In this document: piece after piece, positions 56,961-64,000 of the stretch
Layout of the letters: each line of letters starts with the position of its first letter
Position numbering within the stretch: the stretch's first letter is position 1
Assembly: GCF_040564635.1 (NCBI RefSeq)
Contig: NZ_CP159837.1
Location: 6,745,001 to 6,809,000 of the forward strand
Origin: Planktothricoides raciborskii GIHE-MW2
Lineage (GTDB): Bacteria; Cyanobacteriota; Cyanobacteriia; Cyanobacteriales; Laspinemataceae
Direction: 5' to 3'
Length of the DNA stretch: 64,000 nucleotides
The notes under the pieces: generated by a model
The model's input: the letters and a program-made list of their open reading frames with translations, nothing else
Databases searched by the model: none
Told to the model about the DNA's origin: nothing
Made by a program: the position numbers and the translations under genes

Positions 56961-58571
56961 ATGAATTTTTCCCATCGATTCCCACCAGCTATCTTTGGCG
57001 CCGCAATGGTCAGCAGCACAATCGTAATGATGCAATTCGCGACACCCGTAGCCTTAGCCGCAGACGTGCAGCAAATTGCCAGAGAAATTACGGTGCGGAT
57101 TGATGGGCCTGGGGCCGGGGGTTCGGGATTTATTGTTAAACGAGAAGGTAATACCTATACAGTTGCGACAAACTGGCACGTTGTAGATCGCGAAGGGCAA
57201 TATACAGTTAAAACCGAGGATGGTCGAGAATATTCGGTTAGCCAAATCCAACAACTACCAGGGGCAGATTTGGCGGTGATGTATTTTACCAGTCCCCAGA
57301 GTTATCGAGTGGCAGAGTTGGGGAATTCAGATAATGTCAGTTTGACTCAGCCGATATATGTGTCAGGTTGGATGAATCCTTTGTCTGATGCAATTCGCCA
57401 ACCAGCTTATAGTTTGATTCAGGGACAAATTACGGCAATCCAGTCACAAAATGATGGCGGTTATACTTTGGTTTATAACACCACTGGTAACTATAAAGGC
57501 ATGAGTGGTGGCCCGGTATTGAATCAGGATGGTAAAGTCATCGGGGTGAATGGACAAGCGATATCGGATCCACGGATTGGCGTGGTGGGTTTATATCTGG
57601 GAATTCCGATTAATACTTTTGAACGGCTGCAAGCTAGGGTGTCTCGACCAAACCTTCAGCCAAGAGAAACGACTCAACCATCTAATACCCAAAGCGATCG
57701 GGCATTCTTAGAGCAGGGTAATGAACAGTATAATCGACAAGACTATGAAAGTGCTATTGCAAGTTACAACCAAGCGATTAGGATTAATCCTGAATTAGCC
57801 CTTGCTTACAACAACCGAGGTGCTGCCTACGCCGACCAAGGAAAATTAGACCAGGCGATCGCGGATTATAACCAAGCGATTAGGATTAATCCTGAAGATG
57901 CCGATGCTTACAACAACCGAGGTGCTGCCTACGCCGACCAAGGAAAATTAGACCAGGCGATCGCGGATTTTAACCAAGCGATTAGGATTAATCCTAATTA
58001 TGCCGATGCTTATCATAATCGAAGTGTTGCCTACGAAAAACAAGGAAAATTAGACCAGGCGATCGCGGATTATAACCAAGCGATTAGGATTAATCCTGAA
58101 GATGCCGATGCTTACAACAACCGAGGTCTTGCCTACTACAGGCAAGGAAAATTAGACCGGGCGATCGCGGATTTTAACGAAGCGATTAGGATTAATTCTG
58201 AATATGCCGAAGCTTACAACAACCGAGGTCTTGCCTACTACAGGCAAGGAAAATTACCTGAATATGCCTCAGCTTACTACAACCGAGGTCTTGCCTACTC
58301 CGACCAAGGAAAATTAGACCAGGCGATCGCGGATTACAACCAAGCGATTAGGATTAATCCTGAATTAGCCCTTGCTTACAACAACCGAGGTCTTGCCTAC
58401 TCCGACCAAGGAAAATTAGACCAGGCGATCGCGGATTTTAACCAAGCGATTAGGATTAATCCTGAATATGCCGATGCTTATCGTAATCGAGGTTTTGCCT
58501 ACTACAACCAAGGAAATAACCGTCAAGCCCAGGAGAACTTCCGCAAAGCTTCTGAACTATATCAACGGTAA
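56961..58571 (+). CDS. Secreted trypsin-like serine protease fused to TPR repeats
   Basis: The 536-residue protein has a signal peptide (IFGAAMVSSTIVMMQFATPV), an S1-type protease domain to about residue 215 with His73 (VATNWHVVDREG), Asp103 (LPGADLAVMYF) and Ser182 (YKGMSGGPVL), and, from about residue 246, nine TPR units encoded by nearly identical 102-nt DNA repeats (AYNNRGLAYSDQGKLDQAIA...YNQAIRINPE). One unit is truncated: QGKLPEYASAYYNRG lacks about 18 residues, yet the frame holds. The TPR part probably presents substrates or partners. The near identity of the DNA repeats means copy number is prone to change. Confidence 0.9.
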   Translation: MNFSHRFPPAIFGAAMVSSTIVMMQFATPVALAADVQQIAREITVRIDGPGAGGSGFIVKREGNTYTVATNWHVVDREGQYTVKTEDGREYSVSQIQQLPGADLAVMYFTSPQSYRVAELGNSDNVSLTQPIYVSGWMNPLSDAIRQPAYSLIQGQITAIQSQNDGGYTLVYNTTGNYKGMSGGPVLNQDGKVIGVNGQAISDPRIGVVGLYLGIPINTFERLQARVSRPNLQPRETTQPSNTQSDRAFLEQGNEQYNRQDYESAIASYNQAIRINPELALAYNNRGAAYADQGKLDQAIADYNQAIRINPEDADAYNNRGAAYADQGKLDQAIADFNQAIRINPNYADAYHNRSVAYEKQGKLDQAIADYNQAIRINPEDADAYNNRGLAYYRQGKLDRAIADFNEAIRINSEYAEAYNNRGLAYYRQGKLPEYASAYYNRGLAYSDQGKLDQAIADYNQAIRINPELALAYNNRGLAYSDQGKLDQAIADFNQAIRINPEYADAYRNRGFAYYNQGNNRQAQENFRKASELYQR

Positions 58572-58689
58572 GGAAACTAAGAATGGTATCAAAATGCTTT
58601 GGAGAGAATTCGGGAATTAGAGTAATTGTTGTTGGTTGTTTGTTTTTTGTTGGTGGTTGTTGGTTGGTGGTTGGTGGTTGGTGGGATTA

Positions 58690-58945
58690 AGAAACCGGGT
58701 TTCTTGTTGGCAGAAAACAGATAACTTTGATATCCACGACATAAACCCGGTTTCTGGGTTGTTTATAAGTTTACTGTGGGGGTAAAGAAACCGGGTTTCT
58801 TGTTGGCGAAAAACCGATAACTTTGATATCCCGAAAAGAAACCCGGTTTCTGGGTTTGCGGGTGGAGGTTGAGAAACCGGGTTTCTTGTTTGCTTGTCAC
58901 CGTTAACCCTTTGATTCACCACAGAAACCCGGTTTCTGGGCTTTA
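58690..58945. repeat. Cluster of six GAAACCGGGTTTC arms
   Basis: Three inverted pairs in tandem: arms at about 58691/58743, 58788/58839 and 58872/58924. Spacers contain TTGTTGGC and GATAACTTTGATATCC twice, showing that the pair itself duplicated as a unit of about 95 bp. It occupies the spacer between the protease-TPR gene and the antitoxin. The preceding 58617-58685 is a GGTTGGTGGTTGTT simple repeat. Confidence 0.8.
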
Positions 58946-59018
58946 GCAGGTTGTCACATCCCTTGCCACAAATGAGCTAAAATAGTCAAAATGTCCAAAA
59001 TAGTCAAAAACTATCACC

Positions 59019-59279
59019 ATGCAGACTTACACCCTTAGCGAAGCCCGAAACCGACACGGGGAAGTCTTCGACCAAGCGGCCGTAGAACCCGTATTACTGA
59101 CAAAACAATCTCGACCCAGCTATGTCCTCATGTCCGCAGAAAGCTATCAACAATTAATCGATCGCCTCACCCAACTAGAGGATATGCTGTTAGGTCAAAC
59201 AGCAGAAGAGGCACGAAATCAATCTCAAATGGTTGGTACTGAAACCTTTACCAAAACTCTCAGGGAATTAGCCAATTAG
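59019..59279 (+). CDS. Phd/YefM-family antitoxin without an adjacent toxin
   Basis: The 86-residue protein begins MQTYTLSEARNRHGEVFDQA and has SRPSYVLMSAESYQQLIDRL, the Phd/YefM DNA-binding fold. Such antitoxins normally precede a ParE/RelE or Doc toxin; here the following 230 bp are dispersed palindromes and no toxin frame remains. It may therefore be an orphan regulator or a leftover of a lost pair. Upstream a GTCAAAATxGTCAAAA direct repeat could be its operator. Confidence 0.8.
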   Translation: MQTYTLSEARNRHGEVFDQAAVEPVLLTKQSRPSYVLMSAESYQQLIDRLTQLEDMLLGQTAEEARNQSQMVGTETFTKTLRELAN

Positions 59280-59320
59280 CCAGCTAACACGATACAAACA
59301 GCATTGGTAGCATTGGTAGG

Positions 59321-59489
59321 TAGGGTGCGTTAGGCGCTAGAGTTATTTTTGCCGGAGATAGATAATTTTAAAAGCGCCGTAACGCACCAAACAATTAATA
59401 TATTTATCCACCTTGGTGCGTTACGGCGGCGATTTTCGGCAAAGTTTCCAGAAATTGCCAATTATTTTCGCCGCCTAACACACCCTACC
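59321..59489. repeat. Two TAGGGTGCGTTAGGCG elements in opposite orientation
   Basis: TAGGGTGCGTTAGGCGCT...AGCGCCGTAACGCACC (59321-59388) is followed by a second element GGTGCGTTACGGCGGC...GCCGCCTAACACACCCTA (59414-59489). Each is a hairpin and the two are mutual inversions. They fill the place where the toxin gene would be expected. Confidence 0.75.
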
Positions 59490-59508
59490 GCTACGATGGA
59501 TCTACGAT

Positions 59509-59898
59509 TTATTGAATATTTTTTTTCAGCCAATCCACAAAACCTACAAATGTCATTTCTTCGGTTAAGGTTAACTGAGTTTTATCTTCCCTATGAAGAT
59601 GAGGAACATATTCCCCGGCATGAGTTCCAATTTCGCCATATTTTAGCCGAATAGCACGAGGATCGGGACTATTATCAAACCCCGCTTCGACTCGTTCTCC
59701 GAGTAAAACATAATACCGATACTTCCTCACTTCATCGCTGAATAACTCTGTCACCAACACCCGATACAAACCATATTTACCTTGAATCCGTAAAATTGCC
59801 CTGGCTGGAGTCATATCAGTAATAAATTCCACGGATTCAAAGGTGGCTTTTGCCAAAACAATTACATCGTTAAAATAGTCTGCAATTTGATTGTCCAA
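59509..59898 (-). CDS. TumE-type toxin (DUF6516-like)
   Basis: The 129-residue protein shows AILRIQGKYGLYRVLVTELF, RKYRYYVLLGERVEAGFDNS, KYGEIG, and the HxH motif in EYVPHLHREDK, matching TumE/DUF6516-type proteins, toxins of small TA modules. TTG 59898 with AAAGGA upstream is a likely start; the 3' end of the partner gene overlaps it by 37 bp. The upstream 110-residue gene would be the antitoxin. Function is inferred from family memory and gene pairing. Confidence 0.65.
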   Translation of the reverse strand: MDNQIADYFNDVIVLAKATFESVEFITDMTPARAILRIQGKYGLYRVLVTELFSDEVRKYRYYVLLGERVEAGFDNSPDPRAIRLKYGEIGTHAGEYVPHLHREDKTQLTLTEEMTFVGFVDWLKKNIQ

Positions 59899-60194
59899 TC
59901 TTCGATTCCTTTGTAACAAAATTCCCAATCAGCCAAATCAATTTCCCATAGTTTATTTCCATCCGCCTCTATTTTCTCAATCCAGGCTTCATCTTGACCA
60001 ATGCGTTGGGCAAAAGTGGGATAATCAATGCCATATTTAGCGCGATATTTAGCCTCATTTTTCTTCAATTCGGCTACTTTTGCGGTAATCTGGGAAATCG
60101 CATAACATTGAACCGCTAAATCTATCGCTGCTTGCACATCACCCAAAGCCGTCAGTATCTCAATATATTCATCTTTAACTGATACGGTGGTCAT
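59862..60194 (-). CDS. Putative antitoxin of the TumE-like toxin
   Basis: The 110-residue protein is mostly helical (VQAAIDLAVQCYAISQITAK, VAELKKNEAKYRAKYGIDYP, AQRIGQDEAWIEKIE) and ends LADWEFCYKGIEDWTIKLQT. No HTH is evident. It comes first in a two-gene unit and overlaps the toxin-like gene, the usual TA arrangement. I believe similar proteins precede such toxins in other cyanobacteria. ATG 60194; the upstream TGCTATATCACAGTATAGCA palindrome (60241-60260) may be the operator. Confidence 0.6.
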   Translation of the reverse strand: MTTVSVKDEYIEILTALGDVQAAIDLAVQCYAISQITAKVAELKKNEAKYRAKYGIDYPTFAQRIGQDEAWIEKIEADGNKLWEIDLADWEFCYKGIEDWTIKLQTILTM

Positions 60195-60279
60195 AGTCCT
60201 TAATATTCAGTAAAATTGACCAAAATCATCTTGACCGCGTTGCTATATCACAGTATAGCATGAAACCAAAGATATCTGG

Positions 60280-60336
60280 TAGGGTGCGTTAGGCTCTAGA
60301 GTTATTTTTGCCGGAGACAGATATAAAAGCGTCGTA
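60280..60336. repeat. TAGGGTGCGTTAGGC half element
   Basis: TAGGGTGCGTTAGGCTCTAG and a decayed right arm AAAAGCGTCGTAAT around GTTATTTTTGCCGGAGACAG, which is identical to the loop of the 59321 element. Confidence 0.6.
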
Positions 60337-60343
60337 ATAAAAC

Positions 60344-60380
60344 CAGAAACCGGGTTTCTTGAAGAAACCCGGTTTCTCTG
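60344..60380 (-). terminator. GAAACCGGGTTTC hairpin at the 3' end of the kinase gene
   Basis: CAGAAACCGGGTTTCTTGAA followed by GAAACCCGGTTTCTCTG lies immediately after the kinase stop codon. A 13-bp stem with a 6-bp loop makes a good transcript end on the minus strand. Confidence 0.55.
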
Positions 60381-61889
60381 CTACAGCAAATCAAAACATT
60401 GCATCATTTCCCTCGCTGTGCTTTCAAATTTATTATATTGCCCATTTTCTGCCCCATAAATCACCACATAAGCTTTATCAGTCCTGACAATTCCCATCTC
60501 TATTTTCTTCACCATCACCCCATTTTCAACTCCCTGATAAGTCAACTCATAAGCGGGACTATTGGCTAAAGTGCCGTCTTGCCGATTCAAAATCGTAACT
60601 TGAGGAAAAAACTTGTTAATCTCCTCCATCGAAGCTTGAGAATATTCAGCTAAGGATAAAGTTTTCTGTAATTTTTCTACCTTAATCGTCACCTTAGCCC
60701 TAGCATCATCAGGTGCCATAAACTTAGTAATTTCCCCGGTCATGGGATCATCAATGGCTTGCCTCCTCCAAGTTGGGTGATATTTAATTTTAAACCCATA
60801 TTCATAATTATCATAAGGGGAAAATTTTTGACAGGGTAGTGGCGGTGGTGGCGGTGATGACGGTGGTGGTAACTGCTTGATTATCTCTGCCAGTAACGGA
60901 GACATGATTCCTGCGGCAGCTATGGGAATGAAAACCTTTTTTTTCATCCAAAAATTCTGTTTTTTCGGTTTATTTGGCTTTTTCCCTGAATGATTGTCCG
61001 GATTAGGCTGTGATACCACCTCTGGCGGAGTAGAAGTGGGCGAGTAAGTATTTTGATTGCTATTTTTCACTGCTTTGACTGCTGCTAAAGCTTCTACCGC
61101 TGATGGATAACGCTGATTAAAATCATAAAGCACCATTCGGGTTAAAACCGCAGCGAATAATGGAGCAATTTGCACCTGATTTTGCCAGATTAATTCTCCA
61201 TTAGCATCCTTTTTAAACTCCCCACTACGCGGGTCTGGATTTAACCCAGTCAGGGCTTGAATTGCAATTACCCCCACCGCATAAATATCGCTACTTAATT
61301 GAGGATTGCCATTCGCTTGTTCATTGGGCATATATCCGTGAGTTCCCACCATCACCGTCAATGGTTGCCCCTGGGGATTCACCGATAAATTAGAAATTTC
61401 TTTAACCGCCCCAAAGTCAATTAAACAAATTTTCCCATCACTATGACGCCGCATTAAATTCGCGGGTTTAATATCCCGGTGAATGATATTCTGCTGATGC
61501 ACATAAGCCAGCACTTCCAAGATTTCTATTAATAGATTAATTACCTCGGTTTCGCTTAACTTCTGACCAATCTTCAATTCAGTTTTACTCAGGTCATCCC
61601 CGTCAATAAAATCCTGAACTAAATAGAATTCGCTATGCTCCTGAAAATTAGCTTGCAATTTAGGAATCTGCGGATGACTGAGTTTATGCAGGGTTTCCGC
61701 TTCGGTGTTAAACATCCGTTTGGCTGTAGCCAAAACTGATGATTTCTTTGACTGAGGTTGCAGTCGCTTCACCACACAATGAGGATTTCTCGGTAAATCC
61801 CGATCTTCGGCTAAATAGGTTTCCCCACAGCCGCCACTGCCCAAACTCTTGATAATATGATAGCGTCCCCGTAATGTTGTCCCAATCAT
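60381..61889 (-). CDS. Ser/Thr protein kinase with a PsbP-like C-terminal domain
   Basis: The 502-residue protein has a Hanks-type kinase domain (residues about 10-270) with LGSGGCGETYLAEDRDL, the Lys41 in CVVKRL, HRDIKPANLMRR with Asp139, and LIDFGAVKEISN. A Pro/Asn-rich linker leads to a membrane helix (VFIPIAAAGIMSPLLAEIIK), a Pro-rich segment, and an outside domain of about 145 residues (YEYGFKIKYHPTWRRQAI, ITKFMAPDDARAKVTIKVEK, LANSPAYELTYQG) like the PsbP-like domains attached to cyanobacterial kinases. ATG 61889. It likely senses an extracytoplasmic signal; substrate unknown. Confidence 0.92.
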   Translation of the reverse strand: MIGTTLRGRYHIIKSLGSGGCGETYLAEDRDLPRNPHCVVKRLQPQSKKSSVLATAKRMFNTEAETLHKLSHPQIPKLQANFQEHSEFYLVQDFIDGDDLSKTELKIGQKLSETEVINLLIEILEVLAYVHQQNIIHRDIKPANLMRRHSDGKICLIDFGAVKEISNLSVNPQGQPLTVMVGTHGYMPNEQANGNPQLSSDIYAVGVIAIQALTGLNPDPRSGEFKKDANGELIWQNQVQIAPLFAAVLTRMVLYDFNQRYPSAVEALAAVKAVKNSNQNTYSPTSTPPEVVSQPNPDNHSGKKPNKPKKQNFWMKKKVFIPIAAAGIMSPLLAEIIKQLPPPSSPPPPPLPCQKFSPYDNYEYGFKIKYHPTWRRQAIDDPMTGEITKFMAPDDARAKVTIKVEKLQKTLSLAEYSQASMEEINKFFPQVTILNRQDGTLANSPAYELTYQGVENGVMVKKIEMGIVRTDKAYVVIYGAENGQYNKFESTAREMMQCFDLL

Positions 61890-62370
61890 TAGAGATATGC
61901 TGGATGGTGAATTGCGCTGACTATTTTGATTCTGCCATAAACAATTGGTTTTGATTCCCCCAAGTGGTGCTAAATTTCTGATGGATGATATTCAGCGTCT
62001 AATTTCTGGAAAATGGGCAAATCACCGTGAATTTATTAATTTATCCCATTAATTTATAGACAGCATACCCCTTTTGTAGGGGCGAAGCATATAGCCTACC
62101 CTACCCTACGGGAAGGCGTTCCGCCTACGGGAAGCCGCTCCGCGTCTACGGCATGGCTTCGCTTACCGGGCAGTGAATTTTCGGTTTTTACAGTTAAGAT
62201 AATTACCCGAATGCTTCGCCCTGGGTTAACCGAGTAAAGGGCGAAGCATTCCCGCCGATAAGTGATTAATTATAAGCATAAATTTCCGGCGGAAATGCTT
62301 CGCCCCTACGGAGATAATTTGCAATGGGAAAATAGGCGATCGCACTAAACCCTACAACTACAACTAAACC
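61890..62370. repeat. Spacer with GCGAAGCAT and CTACGG palindromes
   Basis: Contains GTAGGGGCGAAGCATATAGC (62075), a run of GGGAAGGCGTTCCGCC and GGGAAGCCGCTCCGCG palindromes (about 62109-62150), and two further GGGCGAAGCATT/AATGCTTCGCCC arms (about 62207-62310). These are copies of the family arrayed at 55.8-56.95 kb. No gene is seen. Confidence 0.7.
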
Positions 62371-63999
62371 CTAAAAAGCTAAGTCATCCTCAACCATTTT
62401 ATCCCCGATTTCTTGATAAGCATATTCACAAATTTCTGCATAGGGACAAATCTGACAATTGCTTGGCCAAGCATGGGCGCGATAATCTCCTTGTAAAATT
62501 TTTTGCACAATATTTTTCACTTCATCACCAACGGCTTGGAAATAGTCACGGGGATAAGTGAAAAGCTTGGGTTCTCTTAAGTAAGCAATGTGGGCTTGGG
62601 GGCGTTCCGTTGCTGCCGCATAAACCCATAATTGGCAGCGATGTAAATGAGGTTCGATGATTTGGTCTGTTTTATAATCTAAAACAAAATCATCACCTAA
62701 TAAATCAATCACCCCATTAAAAGTAATGCTATCTATTTTGAAAGTAATCTTGGTTTCTTTGCTAATGTTTCCTTGGCGATAGGGGGCATAGTCTGGGTAT
62801 TCATCCCAAGCTTGCACCAGAGATAATATTTCTTGGATTTGTGCCGGGAATAAGCTAGAGTTAAATCGAGATAAAGTTTCCGGGTTTCTGATGTTATTTT
62901 CCAAAGCTTTATGGACTAAAATGCCAATTTTTTGAGCGATCGCCATCCCTTCTCCTGTCCCTGGGTGTCCATCAATATAGCGAAATTTAAACCGTTTAGG
63001 ACAGCGAGTATATTCACTCAAAGCTGTCACCGGCAATTCAAATAATCCCGAACCAACAAAACCGATAATTTCTGGACGATCGCCCTCTAGTAAAGGGGGT
63101 AATGGCGGTTCGGGGGCGAATAAATCCTCGGCGGTTAAAGGAATTTTTTCTACAGAAATATTCGCCGCATTCAGTCCCGGACGCAGCAAATCTAACAAAC
63201 TGCCTTTCTCACTAGCTGCGGTTAAAATTAGGCGATCGCGACTCCGAGTAAAAGCCACATAAAGCAACCGCAAAGCTTCAGCATCTTCTCGTTGTTTCTG
63301 TAAATTTTCCAGCCAAACGTAAAGGACTGGCTTTTGTTTTTCTCCTTCCTCATTAGACAAGGAAACTGCCACACCCCACGCAGGGTCAAAATACACCGAT
63401 GGCGAATAATTGGGTTTACTTCTGGTTAAATCAGGCACTATTACCACCGGCCATTCTAAACCTTTAGCTGCATGAATCGTCATTAAAGTAACGGCATTTT
63501 CTGCCTCCAAAGGTAGCCGGGTAATTTTCACATCAGCGGCGGCAATTTGTCGTAACCGTCGCACCACATTAAATACATCATTATTTCCCGTTTCTAATTG
63601 TCGCACAAGTTCCATAAAACCTCGCCAGTCTGCCAGCCGACGGGGTGCTCCTGGTAGGTTATTAATCACTGCTGTATATCCGGTTAAACGGTCAGCAATT
63701 TGCAGTAAACGGGTGGGCGGTTCTACGGTGCGATCGCCTAAAAGTTGCTTTAATATTTCTACGGCAGAGAAACCGGGTTTCTCCAAGAAACCCGGTTTCT
63801 GTTCCATCTGAATTTTTTCCCACCAAGAAAGGTTTTTTCCCTCAACGGTTAACAGAGAACGACTAATCATAAATAAGGTGCGATCGCTAATAGCAAAAAA
63901 TGGGCTCCGTAACACCGCCACCAAAGCAATATCATCCGTAGGATCCGCCAAAAATCTTAATAAAGCCCAAGCATCTTTTGCTTCCCTAGTATCTAACAA
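62371..63999 (-). CDS. UvrD/RecB-type helicase-nuclease, C-terminal part (5' partial)
   Basis: The frame enters from the right edge and gives 542 residues. It contains the C-terminal helicase part (LMTIHAAKGLEWPVVIVPDL, LRLLYVAFTRSRDRLIL) and a PD-(D/E)XK nuclease of RecB/AddA type: ALSEYTRCPKRFKFRYIDG, GVIDLLGDDFVLDYKTD, QLWVYAAATERPQAHIAYL and the Cys cluster CQICPYAEICEYAYQ, which with the earlier Cys can bind an iron-sulfur cluster. It acts in double-strand break processing. At residues about 66-77 (MEQKPGFLEKPGFS) a GAAACCGGGTTTC palindrome pair is inserted in frame. Upstream domains lie outside the window. Confidence 0.9.
   Translation of the reverse strand: MLDTREAKDAWALLRFLADPTDDIALVAVLRSPFFAISDRTLFMISRSLLTVEGKNLSWWEKIQMEQKPGFLEKPGFSAVEILKQLLGDRTVEPPTRLLQIADRLTGYTAVINNLPGAPRRLADWRGFMELVRQLETGNNDVFNVVRRLRQIAAADVKITRLPLEAENAVTLMTIHAAKGLEWPVVIVPDLTRSKPNYSPSVYFDPAWGVAVSLSNEEGEKQKPVLYVWLENLQKQREDAEALRLLYVAFTRSRDRLILTAASEKGSLLDLLRPGLNAANISVEKIPLTAEDLFAPEPPLPPLLEGDRPEIIGFVGSGLFELPVTALSEYTRCPKRFKFRYIDGHPGTGEGMAIAQKIGILVHKALENNIRNPETLSRFNSSLFPAQIQEILSLVQAWDEYPDYAPYRQGNISKETKITFKIDSITFNGVIDLLGDDFVLDYKTDQIIEPHLHRCQLWVYAAATERPQAHIAYLREPKLFTYPRDYFQAVGDEVKNIVQKILQGDYRAHAWPSNCQICPYAEICEYAYQEIGDKMVEDDLAF
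63766..63802. repeat. GAAACCGGGTTTC palindrome inside the helicase gene
   Basis: GAGAAACCGGGTTTCTCC and AAGAAACCCGGTTTCTG are adjacent inverted arms within the coding region. On the minus strand the codons give QKPGFLEKPGFS, and the helicase frame continues on both sides. Confidence 0.85.
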
Positions 64000-64000
64000 A

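Noticed and set aside
1-64000. tRNA, rRNA and known riboswitches
   Set aside because: No cloverleaf with CCA-end or GGTTCGAATC-type T-arm, no rRNA sequence and no riboswitch core was recognised by eye; a covariance-model scan would be needed to be certain.

Overview
The window comes from a cyanobacterium, most likely a filamentous, repeat-rich one of the Oscillatoriales type. The evidence is the very frequent HIP1 octamer GCGATCGC, the acyl-lipid desaturases DesC and DesA, a cyAbrB regulator, a COP23-type secreted protein, several small cyanobacteria-type proteins, TPR/WD40 proteins and a Ser/Thr kinase with a PsbP-like tail. The genus cannot be fixed from the sequence alone. No rRNA, tRNA or CRISPR array was recognised.

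Layout. 0-10 kb: end of an H-type-lectin-like gene, desC, a PLP lyase, a possible toxin/immunity pair, two secreted TPR proteins, glcD and a chemoreceptor-like protein. 10-16 kb: cyAbrB, a long non-coding or decayed stretch, a broken receiver-Hpt-Hpt gene, and a DUF1980/permease pair. 16-20 kb: UDP-glucuronate decarboxylase carrying a 332-residue intein with a LAGLIDADG-type endonuclease, followed by UDP-glucose dehydrogenase; together they make UDP-glucuronate and UDP-xylose. 20-30 kb: two large cyanobacterial proteins of unknown function, a RodZ-like HTH protein, an IS5-family element, thrC and desA. 30-39 kb: kdpA-B-F-C plus a short KdpD on the minus strand, and a divergent histidine kinase/response regulator pair whose kinase has a late nonsense codon. 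39-47 kb: a DUF2357-like protein, a WD40 protein, an M48 protease, an AAA-less M41-like protein and a WD40 pseudogene. 47.6-49.4 kb: a decayed AAA ATPase plus TOPRIM-like module, probably a dead defence system. 49.5-52.7 kb: leuC and leuD separated by an Uma2-type gene. 52.8-60.2 kb: toxin-antitoxin genes in several states of decay, COP23, and two secreted trypsin-like proteases separated by a 1.1-kb array of palindromic repeats. 60.4-64 kb: a Ser/Thr kinase and the C-terminal part of a UvrD/RecB-type helicase-nuclease.

The most striking property of the window is invasion of both spacers and genes by several families of short palindromic repeats. At least five sit in frame inside reading frames: the protease at 54.5 kb, the WD40 gene at 41.4 kb (twice), the helicase at 63.8 kb, and possibly the M48 and DUF6737-like genes. 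This resembles the protein-coding palindromic elements known from Rickettsia. The intein, placed immediately before the catalytic Tyr of a sugar-nucleotide decarboxylase, is the other outstanding item.
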